The notes under the pieces: model-generated | Databases searched by the model: none | The model's input: the letters and a program-made list of their open reading frames with translations, nothing else | What the model was told of the DNA's origin: nothing | Translations under genes and position numbers: made by a program | Shown here: positions 8,878-17,095 of the stretch, piece after piece | Numbering within the stretch: position 1 is the first letter of the stretch | Layout of the letters: the number at the start of each line of letters is the position of its first letter | Assembly: GCA_009838765.1 (NCBI GenBank) | Contig: VXQX01000089.1 | Span: 1 to 42,382 of the forward strand | Source: Gemmatimonadales bacterium | GTDB lineage: Bacteria; Gemmatimonadota; Gemmatimonadetes; Palauibacterales; Palauibacteraceae | DNA: 42,382 bases | Reading direction: 5' to 3'

Positions 8878-10512
8878 TCAGTTGATGCGCTTTTCGCGGC
8901 CGGTCCATTCGCGGTCGCGGAGGATGTACTTCTGGACCTTGCCGGTGGAGGTCTTCGGGAGAGGGCCGAACTCGATCGCGTCGGGGCATTTGAAGTGGGC
9001 GATCCGGTCGCGGCAGAACTCGATGATTTCCCCCTCCGTGGCGTCGGCTTCCGGCTTAAGCGTGACGAAGGCCTTGGGGCGTTCGCCCCATTCGTCGTGG
9101 GGGATGGCGATGACGGCACACTCCAGCACGGCGGGGTGCCGGGCGACGGTCTGCTCGACCTCGATGGTGGAGATGTTCTCGCCGCCGGAGATGATGATGT
9201 CCTTGGCCCGGTCGCGGAGTTCGACGTAGCCGTCGGGATGCCACACGGCGAGATCCCCCGAGTGGAACCAGCCGCCGCGGAAGGCCTCGTCGGTGGCCTC
9301 GGGCTGCGCGTAGTAGCCCTTCATGACGATGTTCCCGCGCATCACGACCTCCCCCATCGTCGCGCCGTCGCGCGGCACGTCCCTGCCCTCCTCGTCGACG
9401 ACGCGCATGAGGTCGGAGGTGACGAAGCCCTGGCCCTGGCGGGCGAGCAGCCGGGCCTGTTCGGCGGGCGGGCGTCCGTCCCAGTCCGCGTGCCAGGCGC
9501 AGGTGGCGGTGGGACCGTACGTCTCGGTGAGACCGTAGGCGTGGATCGGGTGGAAGTTCAGCGCCTTCAACTGCTCCAGCAGGGTCGGCGAGGGCGGCGC
9601 CCCGGCGATCATCGTCCGCACCGCGTGCTCCAGTGGGCGGGCCGCAGGATCGTTGACGAGCATGATCTGCACGGTCGGCGCTCCGCAGTAGTGCGTCACG
9701 CCCTCCGACTCGATCAGCGCCCAGATGCGGCCGGGATCGACTTCCCGCAGGCACACGTGCGTGCCGCCGACGGCGGTCACCGCCCAGGTGAAGCACCACC
9801 CGTTGCAGTGGAACATGGGGAGGGTCCAGAGATAGACGGCGCCCGGCGTCATCTCCATCTCGATGAGTTCCCCGATCGCGTTCAGGTACGCGCCGCGGTG
9901 CGTGTACACGACGCCCTTGGGGCGGCCCGTCGTCCCCGACGTGTAGTTCATCGAGATCGGGTCTTCCTCATCCGCGGGGCCGGCCGCGAGCGGGGGCGGT
10001 TCGGCCGAGCCGGAAGCGGACGCTGAAGCGGACCTGGTATCGGCATCGGGGCCGCCGGCAACGAAGGCCTCGTAGGGATCGTTGGGCGCCCCGGTATCGT
10101 CGATCCGCACCACCGTCACCCCGTCGCGGCGCAACGCGTCCCTGTCAACCAGGTTCTCAAGGGCCCGGTCTACGAACAGGTACCGCGCGCCGCTGTGCTC
10201 CAGGATGTAGGCGATCTCGCCCGCCCCGAGCCGCGTGTTGATCGCAACCAGCACCCCGCCCGCGGCCGGCACCCCGTAGTGCGCCTCGAGCAGGGGCGGC
10301 GTGTTCGGCGACAGGAAGGCCACCCGGTCCGCCGGATCGAGCCCGGCCTGCAGCAGCCCCGCCGCCAGCCGCCGCACGCGCAGCTCGAACTCGCGGTAGG
10401 AGTAACTGCGGCCGCCGTGCACGACCGCCGCCTTGTCGGGGTACACGAACGCGCTCCGCCGCAGGAACTCGAGCGGCGTGAGTCCGGTGCGGTAGGGGCT
10501 CCGCCCGCTCAC
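8878..10512 (-). CDS. Acyl-CoA ligase (AMP-forming)
   Basis: A 544-residue member of the ANL ligase family that makes acyl-CoA from a carboxylate, ATP and CoA. The nucleotide loop is MNYTSGTTGRPKGVVYTHRG, with later motifs YGLTETYGPTATC, WFHSGDLAVWHPDGYVELRDR and KDIIISGGENISTIEVE, and C-terminal LPKTSTGKVQKYILR with the catalytic lysine. The layout matches medium- or long-chain and aryl acyl-CoA ligases; the substrate cannot be told. A Ser/Ala and Gly/Pro-rich insert of roughly 30 residues lies just before the nucleotide loop. The start is GTG at 10512, 46 bases after the upstream hydrolase gene's stop, so the two may be co-transcribed. Confidence 0.9.
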   Translation of the reverse strand: MSGRSPYRTGLTPLEFLRRSAFVYPDKAAVVHGGRSYSYREFELRVRRLAAGLLQAGLDPADRVAFLSPNTPPLLEAHYGVPAAGGVLVAINTRLGAGEIAYILEHSGARYLFVDRALENLVDRDALRRDGVTVVRIDDTGAPNDPYEAFVAGGPDADTRSASASASGSAEPPPLAAGPADEEDPISMNYTSGTTGRPKGVVYTHRGAYLNAIGELIEMEMTPGAVYLWTLPMFHCNGWCFTWAVTAVGGTHVCLREVDPGRIWALIESEGVTHYCGAPTVQIMLVNDPAARPLEHAVRTMIAGAPPSPTLLEQLKALNFHPIHAYGLTETYGPTATCAWHADWDGRPPAEQARLLARQGQGFVTSDLMRVVDEEGRDVPRDGATMGEVVMRGNIVMKGYYAQPEATDEAFRGGWFHSGDLAVWHPDGYVELRDRAKDIIISGGENISTIEVEQTVARHPAVLECAVIAIPHDEWGERPKAFVTLKPEADATEGEIIEFCRDRIAHFKCPDAIEFGPLPKTSTGKVQKYILRDREWTGREKRIN

Positions 10513-10558
10513 CGCGGCCCCGCCCCCCGCGAGTCAGTCGCTGGCGGCTTCCTGTCGC

Positions 10559-13210
10559 TCACTCGCCGCCCGCGCCGCCGGCTTCGGCCAGCAGCCGCCG
10601 GTACACGTCGCGGGCCTCCTCGAACTGGGCGTAGACGTGGTCCTGCTCCGACTGCGACCGCCAGCCGGGCCACTCCCGCGCCTGGCGTTCGAGTTCGTCG
10701 ATCCAGTCGAGGCCGTACTGCGCGCCCGCCGCGTCACGGATCGCCTCGCCTCCGACGGTGAACCAGACCGGGTTCGTGAACCCCTGCGGGTAGGCGGCGT
10801 CGAGCGGAAACCGTTCCTCGGGCTCTCCCTCGGCCCGCAGGTGGATCCAGCCGCTCCCGTCGATCTCGATGTCGCCAGAGTAGAACGCCGACATGCGATC
10901 CTCGGTGAGTTCGAGGTCGAGGACGTCCTCGCCGTCGCGCACGAGCCAGGCGCGGGTCAGCGGCACGATCGACCGCACGCTGGCATCCACCTCGACGCTC
11001 GTCGCGTCCGCGCCCAGACCCAGGACGGAACCCGGGATCTCCCCGTTTACCGTGAGTTCGACGAGCGGCCCGTTGGTCACGAACGCCGCGGCGCCCCGGA
11101 GGCCCTCGAACCATCCATCGGCCGTCAGGCGCCCGTCCGGCGGGCGCACGTACGTCCGCATGGCGCCCACCAGCGGCGTGGCGTGCAGGTTGCTGATCGA
11201 GTCCTCCCCGCCGGTGGCGCAGATGCGCACGTCGTTGCTCCACAGCGCGTAGAGCGGGAAGAACCCCGCCCGCTCGGCCGTGGACCACTCGAGCGCGTCG
11301 CTCGTCCCCAGCACCGCGTCGACCATGAACCCCTTCCCGCCCATCAGCCCGAACGTGAGCGGGTCCACGTCGCCGAAATAGGGGTGCACGTAGCCCGTCG
11401 TCGCCCCCTGGTCCTTCGCCTTCCGCATCATGTCCGTGTTCGACGGATACAGGCTCTCGATCGCCGTCCCCTCGTATCCCGTCGTGAACGGCGAGATGAG
11501 GTGGTCGCGCATCCCGAACATGAACACGTGTCCGTAGAACGGCGGCCGGTACTCCTGCCCCACGATGACGACCATGTCCTCCGTGTCCGCCGACACCGGG
11601 TGCTCGCCGCCCCCGGGCACGAAGAACTGGTGGTCCAGGATCCGGTTGTCCTTGTTCGCCACCTGCTCGTTCACGATGTCCTGGTCCTCCGCCGCGGACA
11701 TGAACATCAGGTTCTCGAGCGTGTTGTGGAGGTTCCCGGCGTAGTTCATGTGGACGTGCGTGGAGCCGTTGTGCCAGCCGTCTGCCGAGAGGTCCGCGAA
11801 CCGGTGCAGCGTGACCTCGAGCTCCACCGTGGCATCGGCTTCGATCGCCACCTTCATGCGCTGCGGCTCGATCTCGAAGCCCTTTACGATGGTGAGGTCC
11901 GCTTCGCCCGGCGGGAGCGCGACCGTGAACGTTCCGTCGGTATGGAAGGCCGGATAGCGCCCGCGCTGGCCGATCCGGGCGTACTCGTCGGGCGGGGCGT
12001 GGTACTTGCCGTCCGGCCCCAGGAGGGTGACGCGGGCCGCAACGGGATCCCTCCCGCTCGCGTCCGTGCGCACCGTCACCGAGAGCATGCCGGTCGGCCC
12101 CGCGTAGGTGCGCTCCCCGATCTCGATCCGCCGCCGGCCGCCGCCGTAGGTCTCGATGAGTTCGAGTTGCGGGAGGCCGTCCTCGTTCGTGATGTAGGCG
12201 ATCGTCTCCCCATCGGGAGACCAGCGCGGGTGGAAGGCGTCGTGCTCGAAAAAGGTGAGCTTGTACGGCTCTCCGCCCGTCGTCGGCTGCACGTACAGGT
12301 TGTTGAACTGGTCCGCCGCCCCCGCCGTCGACGAGTAGACGAAGCGCCGGCCGTGCAGCGACACGTCCGGCCGCGTGCGGTACAGCGTCTGCTCCCGCAG
12401 CACCGTCTGCGCCTCCAGGATCCCGTCCGCGCGCGCCGGCACCCGGATCACGTTGCCCGAGCCCAGCGGCACGTCGCGGTTCGAGACGAGGAGGAGTTCC
12501 TCGCCGCCCGGCATCCATGCGGGCGAGACATACATGTCCATGGGCCCGAAGTAGAGCCGGTTGTTCCCGTAGGAGTTGTCGCTCGTGACCGCGATCTCGG
12601 GCCCCGCCCAGTCGCCGTCCGCCACCTCCCGGATGTAGACGTTGAAGAACCCGTTGGGCGCGCTCGACACGTAGGCGAGGCGCGTGCCATCGGGAGAGAA
12701 CACGGGGTCGGCGTACACGAAGCGGTCGTCCGTGAGCGCGCGCGTCTCGCCCGTCTCCGTGTCGAGGATCTCAAGCTGGACCCGTTCGCCGCCGTAGTCG
12801 GCCGTGTACGCGATCCAGCGGCCATCGGGCGAGTAGGAGGGGGACGAGTGGTACGTGCCCCCGCGCGTGAGTTCGGTCGCGTCGCCCGTCTCCACATCCA
12901 CTTCCCAGACGGAACCGGCCATCCCCACGGCGATCGACTCGCCGTCGGGCGACCAGGTCGGGAACCAGGGCGTCGTCCCCGGCGCCGGCGGCAGGTAGTA
13001 GTTGTGCATGTAGTTGCCGCCGTGCCGCACGCCGGGATAGGCGCCGAACGCAGGCGGCGGTTCTTCGGCGAGGAGCGGCGCCACGGGCCGAGCCGAGGCG
13101 GACTCGAGCAGCCCCGGCTCGCCGGCTACGCCGGGCGCGCCATCGCCGGGTTCGCAGCCGAGTGTGACGCCGACGGAGAGAACGAGAACGGGAGCGGGGC
13201 CGATACGCAT
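10559..13210 (-). CDS. TolB propeller + CehA/McbA-type metallohydrolase
   Basis: An exported lipoprotein of 883 residues: the signal MRIGPAPVLVLSVGV ends in a lipobox (VTLGC). The first half is a TolB-like beta-propeller, with WSPDGESIAVG, YSPDGRWIAYTA, FSPDGTRLAYVS and WSPDGETIAYIT repeats. A carboxypeptidase-regulatory-like beta segment follows, then a PHP-type CehA/McbA domain beginning WHNGSTHVHMNYAG with metal-binding His residues, VGQEYRPPFYGHVFMFG and GYVHPYFGD. CehA/McbA proteins hydrolyse esters or carbamates, but most family members have unknown substrates. The ATG at 13210 was preferred to the frame's earlier start at 13252 because it gives a clean lipoprotein signal. Confidence 0.85.
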   Translation of the reverse strand: MRIGPAPVLVLSVGVTLGCEPGDGAPGVAGEPGLLESASARPVAPLLAEEPPPAFGAYPGVRHGGNYMHNYYLPPAPGTTPWFPTWSPDGESIAVGMAGSVWEVDVETGDATELTRGGTYHSSPSYSPDGRWIAYTADYGGERVQLEILDTETGETRALTDDRFVYADPVFSPDGTRLAYVSSAPNGFFNVYIREVADGDWAGPEIAVTSDNSYGNNRLYFGPMDMYVSPAWMPGGEELLLVSNRDVPLGSGNVIRVPARADGILEAQTVLREQTLYRTRPDVSLHGRRFVYSSTAGAADQFNNLYVQPTTGGEPYKLTFFEHDAFHPRWSPDGETIAYITNEDGLPQLELIETYGGGRRRIEIGERTYAGPTGMLSVTVRTDASGRDPVAARVTLLGPDGKYHAPPDEYARIGQRGRYPAFHTDGTFTVALPPGEADLTIVKGFEIEPQRMKVAIEADATVELEVTLHRFADLSADGWHNGSTHVHMNYAGNLHNTLENLMFMSAAEDQDIVNEQVANKDNRILDHQFFVPGGGEHPVSADTEDMVVIVGQEYRPPFYGHVFMFGMRDHLISPFTTGYEGTAIESLYPSNTDMMRKAKDQGATTGYVHPYFGDVDPLTFGLMGGKGFMVDAVLGTSDALEWSTAERAGFFPLYALWSNDVRICATGGEDSISNLHATPLVGAMRTYVRPPDGRLTADGWFEGLRGAAAFVTNGPLVELTVNGEIPGSVLGLGADATSVEVDASVRSIVPLTRAWLVRDGEDVLDLELTEDRMSAFYSGDIEIDGSGWIHLRAEGEPEERFPLDAAYPQGFTNPVWFTVGGEAIRDAAGAQYGLDWIDELERQAREWPGWRSQSEQDHVYAQFEEARDVYRRLLAEAGGAGGE

Positions 13211-13318
13211 CGCAGCTCGCAGGCTCGGGGACCGGTGGACAGGGGCCCCCAACTTGTCCTATGCCTACCACGCACGGCAACGCCTAGGGCAATTGTAGCA
13301 GGACGTGATCCCGCGGCG

Positions 13319-14410
13319 TCAGGCGACCTCGAAGCGGAAGTCGTGCTCCATCGTATCCGAGGGTTTGTCACCACGAAACGCGTTTGCCTGCGTCCGCCTC
13401 ACTCGGGACGATGCACCATCGTCCACGAGTGACACGGATCGAGAGAGTCCGTCCCGTAGTGACTCGAAGAGAGTGGTGCGCGCCGCCTCCTTAGTGAGCC
13501 GACGCCCTCCCATCCGAACGACGATTATCGCCTCGGCGGCCAACAGTGGGGCAACACCGGCCCACGCTTCGACGAGGAAATTCTTGTACTTGTCCGCACT
13601 GTAGTGGCGTCCGTCATTCGCCGGCAGGCGGTCAGTGGGCTCTCCTCCAAGAAACCATAGTCGTAGCCACTGATCTTCACGATAGTTCGTCGTGTCCAAG
13701 TAAGGAGGCGAGGTAATGATATCTGTCACTACTCCCCCGAGATTCGAAAAGCGCTCCCCCGCCTCTCGCGCATCCGCTAGCTGCACGCTTCCACGTCGCA
13801 GGGGCGGACGCGACTCATAGCGGTACTCCGTCATGTATCGGAGGATCCGAAAGACATCTCTTCGGGGTGGTGTCAGCCCGTTCTTCCGCCACCAGCTCAC
13901 CGAGTAGCGAGGTTTAGTACTGATCGTGCGCGGCATCCGGTTGCTGAAGCAGTTGGGGGTCCGATGGGATTCCCCGTGTAGGCTGCCCAAAGCAAGGGCG
14001 GCGATGAAGCGGTCAGTCTTGTCGCGGCGCCAATCAAGATGTTCGCGCATGAATGCGATTGGGGCATATGTACGAGGATGGAAGCACAATTCGAAAAACT
14101 CGGCGATCGCCCCGTGCATACGGGGGGCATCGAATCCAGCGCTTTCCTCTTCCAACTCCGACAATCGCGTGGACACGTCCTGTTGAGATGGCGGATCCGC
14201 CTTGGCGCCCGCCACACAAGCGGCCACCGGGTGTACATCGCATCCGGCCGCGTCTCGGCCCCGCAAAAGACTCTCAAAAACGGTCGTGCCTCGGCCGCAA
14301 AACGGATCGAACACGACTCCGGAGAAAGGCGTCGCTTCCAGCTGAGCGGCCACGAAGGCTTCCGGGAACATGGCGAAGTACGGACAGATCGCATGAAAGC
14401 GGTGTCTCAT
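13319..14410 (-). CDS. DNA methyltransferase of the ParB cassette
   Basis: A 363-residue S-adenosylmethionine-dependent DNA methyltransferase. Motif I is FDPFCGRGTT (residues 34-43) with GCDVHP as motif II, and the catalytic motif is TSPPYLDTTNY (SPPY at 234-237), as in N6-adenine or N4-cytosine enzymes. Motif I precedes motif IV with almost 190 residues between, which may hold the target-recognition part. The N-terminal RHRFHAICPYFAMFPEAFV resembles a family that opens with a 'PYxAxFP' segment. The ATG overlaps the stop of the middle gene (ATGA). It probably marks host DNA against the partner gene products or modifies DNA for another role; the target sequence is unknown. Base composition is clearly lower in GC than the flanks. 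Confidence 0.88.
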   Translation of the reverse strand: MRHRFHAICPYFAMFPEAFVAAQLEATPFSGVVFDPFCGRGTTVFESLLRGRDAAGCDVHPVAACVAGAKADPPSQQDVSTRLSELEEESAGFDAPRMHGAIAEFFELCFHPRTYAPIAFMREHLDWRRDKTDRFIAALALGSLHGESHRTPNCFSNRMPRTISTKPRYSVSWWRKNGLTPPRRDVFRILRYMTEYRYESRPPLRRGSVQLADAREAGERFSNLGGVVTDIITSPPYLDTTNYREDQWLRLWFLGGEPTDRLPANDGRHYSADKYKNFLVEAWAGVAPLLAAEAIIVVRMGGRRLTKEAARTTLFESLRDGLSRSVSLVDDGASSRVRRTQANAFRGDKPSDTMEHDFRFEVA

Positions 14411-15399
14411 GCAGCTCGAGCCTCCGCGATGTATGTCCGCATCCAAATGGTCGTTTCGTTCAGTTCTTCGAAAGCCTCCACACTTATTCGCTCATCGCTC
14501 ACCAACGTCGATGCGTCCGCTACGCGCCTCGGCACTCTCAACCTATGCAGCAGATTGCCAACCACTAGAACGTCGTCGCGGACCCCCTCGTCGGCTAGAG
14601 CGAAAGGAATCACGTGGTATGCGATCATTTCAGTGACCGGTTGGCGCTTGGCGAACCAACGATTCTTGAATACGCTGTTCACATCCCGCTTGATCGATTT
14701 AGACTTCCAGTCCGCACCGGTCGCCACTTGGGCCGCGACCAGAAGGAAGCCCGGCAAGCCATCGCGCGTCTCTTTCCACGCTAGCACATCGATCTCACCA
14801 TCCTTCGGGCTACTCGGCGCCGACGCGTCGGCACTCACTCTTCCATCCTTCAGCGTACGCCAAATCTCTTCAAGCTTAGCGATGAACCCCGACCCATCCG
14901 GTCGCGGAAACCCGAAAGACCATGCGGATCCTCCAATTTCACCCGCTACGGCTGCAGTGGCGTAGTACTGAAACCAGCGCCGCCAAGCGTCCACCTCGTC
15001 GGGAGACGGGTATCGCTCGAAGTCCTGCAGGAGCGGAGACACGGACCGAAGGTTAGCCAGCAAGAGCGACAACACGTACGCCGTCCCCGGCAAGTCAAGC
15101 TTGTTCACGTCCAGCGACAGGATCCCCGCAGTGAAGTCAAGCTCGAAGGGATAAGCCTCCTCCAGCACATCGAGGCGCGTTGCGATCCTGCGAAGCGCAG
15201 CATCGGCGATGGACTCATGGCCACGCATCTCTTCGTCAACGTCGTGGTATTCCGACTCAGCCTCAATGTCAGCCGCGTTCACAATATCGGCTGGTGAAGA
15301 CTGTCCGTCCGACGAGAAGGCGGCCAGCAGTTCGAGATAATCCGCCGCAACGTCCGAATCGTGCATGGCGTCGAGTGGAAGGTCGATCCCGATCGTCAT
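14407..15399 (-). CDS. Putative PD-(D/E)XK-like nuclease of the cassette
   Basis: A 330-residue protein without an assignable name. The first 150 residues are acidic and helical (EAESEYHDVDEEMRG). The second half has SAWSFGFPRPDGSGFIAKLEEIW, then KDGEIDVLAWKE (D200, E202, D204) and LLVAAQVATGADWKSK (Q224, K232, K234), followed by a C-terminal helical region. The pattern 'G-x-x-D-V-x-A-W ... hydrophobic strand ... Q-x-A-T-G-x-x-W' resembles a PD-(D/E)XK-type core in which the usual (D/E)xK is replaced by Q. That is an inference by eye, not a family match. It is coupled by ATGA overlaps to both the ParB-like gene before it and the methyltransferase gene after it, so it very likely works with both, perhaps as the cutting subunit. 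Confidence 0.6.
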   Translation of the reverse strand: MTIGIDLPLDAMHDSDVAADYLELLAAFSSDGQSSPADIVNAADIEAESEYHDVDEEMRGHESIADAALRRIATRLDVLEEAYPFELDFTAGILSLDVNKLDLPGTAYVLSLLLANLRSVSPLLQDFERYPSPDEVDAWRRWFQYYATAAVAGEIGGSAWSFGFPRPDGSGFIAKLEEIWRTLKDGRVSADASAPSSPKDGEIDVLAWKETRDGLPGFLLVAAQVATGADWKSKSIKRDVNSVFKNRWFAKRQPVTEMIAYHVIPFALADEGVRDDVLVVGNLLHRLRVPRRVADASTLVSDERISVEAFEELNETTIWMRTYIAEARAA

Positions 15400-16535
15400 C
15401 CGTCATCCCGCGCGTCTGCATCGCGCATCTTAGATCTCATTCGCTCGTGAATAGTTTCTGCGGCCTCAAGGTTGTCCTGCGCGATCTTGAGCAGCACGTC
15501 GTTTCGAACGTCGAAACCTCGGAGGTTCTCCAGTACTCGACGCAGTTCTCGCCGTGCCCGCACTAGTGCAGCTTCAAACTCCTCCCCCGCTGGTTTCAGG
15601 CTGGCCACAGCCTCTCGGAGTGACCCCGTTTCCCGCAGGATAAGTAACGACTCACTGTTGACGAGAACTTCACCCAAGAGCTTGAGATCCGGATTCTGGG
15701 ACTGCACAACCGGTCGAATCCCGTCTTCCTTCGATCCGTATATCCATCGGAGCACTTCGCCCAGTTCATCGACCTGGGCTTCTACGATTGGATTGGTCGT
15801 CGGCTCATACCTGGACCATGAACCTGAGACGCCCAGAAACTGGCGATACGTCGCACGGGCAAGGGCCGTATATAGGTGCGAGAAACTGAACCGCGGCGTG
15901 TTGCGATCCTCGACGGTGAATACGCCCGCCGCCTCGGCCTGCTCAAGCACGTAGACGGCGTGAACCATGCGTTTGATCGTATCGTGCCGGTCTCCGATAT
16001 TTCGGGCGATCTCATCAAGGGGGACCTTGCCCTCACGATACCACCGGGCTGCGAACATCGCTTTGGCGTATGCATCCCAGCGATGGGCACCGTTGATGTG
16101 TTTGAAGCCGATGAACGCCCGCGCCGCATCGCGATCCGGCACGAAATATACGGACACGCTGCCAAGCTCCGACCGATGTCGTTCTGATATCGGCGGAAGC
16201 GGGATTCGTACTCCGGTGCGATTGTGAACGCGTTGAGCGAGAGCTGGATCCTCAAGAAGCCTTATCGCCGCGAGGCGACGGTTACCCTCAAGTACGCGGT
16301 GGGGAGGGCCTTCTTCGAGGGCGATTAGCGGCTCGATGTCCAAGTACCCGTTCGACGCAATCGACTGCGTGAGTTCGGCTAGATCTGCCGACACGTGGAG
16401 ACTCGCGATAATCCGTTCGTCGGACAAGTCGCGGCCGAGTTCGAACAGCCGGGGATTCCCCCGGTCCAACTCAAGGTCGCCTACAGACACCCGCCGAACC
16501 TGAGTACCTGCCTCGCCCGGCGCGCTGCTGGACAT
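15396..16535 (-). CDS. ParB-like protein of the cassette
   Basis: A 379-residue protein with an N-terminal ParB/Srx fold: VSVGDLELDRGNPRLF, ELTQSIASNGYLDIEPLIAL, then VLEGNRRLAAIRLL. The GNRR motif corresponds to the nucleotide-binding GxRR of ParB CTPases. A helix-turn-helix-like segment (VPLDEIARNIGDRHDTIK) follows, and the C-terminal half is alpha-helical. It is not a partition ParB: no ParA gene or parS-like cluster is nearby. I place the start at the ATG at 16535; the frame is open to a GTG at 16610, but that codon lies upstream of the probable transcription start. First gene of a three-gene unit; its stop overlaps the next ATG. Likely role: DNA or nucleotide sensing for the unit. Confidence 0.82.
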   Translation of the reverse strand: MSSSAPGEAGTQVRRVSVGDLELDRGNPRLFELGRDLSDERIIASLHVSADLAELTQSIASNGYLDIEPLIALEEGPPHRVLEGNRRLAAIRLLEDPALAQRVHNRTGVRIPLPPISERHRSELGSVSVYFVPDRDAARAFIGFKHINGAHRWDAYAKAMFAARWYREGKVPLDEIARNIGDRHDTIKRMVHAVYVLEQAEAAGVFTVEDRNTPRFSFSHLYTALARATYRQFLGVSGSWSRYEPTTNPIVEAQVDELGEVLRWIYGSKEDGIRPVVQSQNPDLKLLGEVLVNSESLLILRETGSLREAVASLKPAGEEFEAALVRARRELRRVLENLRGFDVRNDVLLKIAQDNLEAAETIHERMRSKMRDADARDDG

Positions 16536-16592
16536 ATCGGTCACGTGTCGATCCGATCGTGGTGGATGTTCTCGGAATAGCTGGTGCGACTC

Positions 16593-16631
16593 ATCATCGG
16601 ATGATACCACCGACCATCAACACCCTGTCAA
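16593..16631 (-). promoter_or_regulatory. Promoter and palindrome upstream of the ParB cassette
   Basis: Reading on the minus strand, TTGACA (16631-16626, perfect -35) is followed after 19 bases by TATCAT (16606-16601, five of six matches to a -10). A 13-base palindrome, ATCATC-G-GATGAT (16593-16605), covers the -10 and the expected start point, so it is a likely operator. The spacing is slightly long. Confidence 0.55.
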
Positions 16632-16728
16632 CGTAGCCGCACTAATGTCCCGGCGCCGGCGGTCGAATCGCGACGGGACGAGCCGTCGATCGCTGCGACC
16701 CTGGGGCTACCCCAAGTTTGTACCGCGG

Positions 16729-17049
16729 TCAGGCTCCGGGGAGGCGGTAGGCGACGCCTCGGGCGACGGCCTCGTCAACGGTCTCGGGGTCGATGAGCAC
16801 CGTCACGGAGACCGTCAGGGCCCCCGCGGCGGCGATGTTGAGCGAGAGCGTCGTGGCGGCCGTCGAGTCGGGAAGATCGGCGATCAGGAGGAGGTCGTCG
16901 TCGCCGAAGGCGTAGTAGAAACCTTCAAGCGTGCCGCCCGCGCTTTCGACCGTCTGGCGCAACGCTTCGCGGCGTCCGGTGCCGCCCTCGGCGATGAGGC
17001 CCTTGAGGCCGGACTGCGTGTAGCTCGTGCGGAACATGTACTTGGCCAT
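16729..17049 (-). CDS. GYD domain protein
   Basis: A 106-residue single-domain protein of the GYD family, a small ferredoxin-like fold with no assigned reaction: MAKYMFRTSYTQSGLKGLI, then EALRQTVESAGGTLEGFYYAFGDDDLLLIADLPD. There is no signal peptide, so it is cytoplasmic. GGAG precedes the ATG by four bases. It follows the secreted ankyrin protein gene after 46 bases on the same strand and may be the last gene of that operon, although its function need not be connected. Confidence 0.88.
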   Translation of the reverse strand: MAKYMFRTSYTQSGLKGLIAEGGTGRREALRQTVESAGGTLEGFYYAFGDDDLLLIADLPDSTAATTLSLNIAAAGALTVSVTVLIDPETVDEAVARGVAYRLPGA

Positions 17050-17095
17050 GATTCTCCGTATCGGTTTCGTATGGTTGGGTGGGTTCTCTGTTCGG

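Noticed and set aside
10637-13432. Plus-strand open frame of 931 codons
   Set aside because: Antisense to the propeller/CehA-type gene; rich in Arg, His and Val with no domain.
16536-16610. GTG start of the ParB-like protein at 16610
   Set aside because: It lies upstream of the likely transcription start set by the -10 at 16601-16606 and has no ribosome site, so the ATG at 16535 is preferred.
16703-16713. GGGG-CTA-CCCC hairpin after the GYD gene
   Set aside because: A stem of four base pairs with no T-run on the correct side is too weak to call a terminator.
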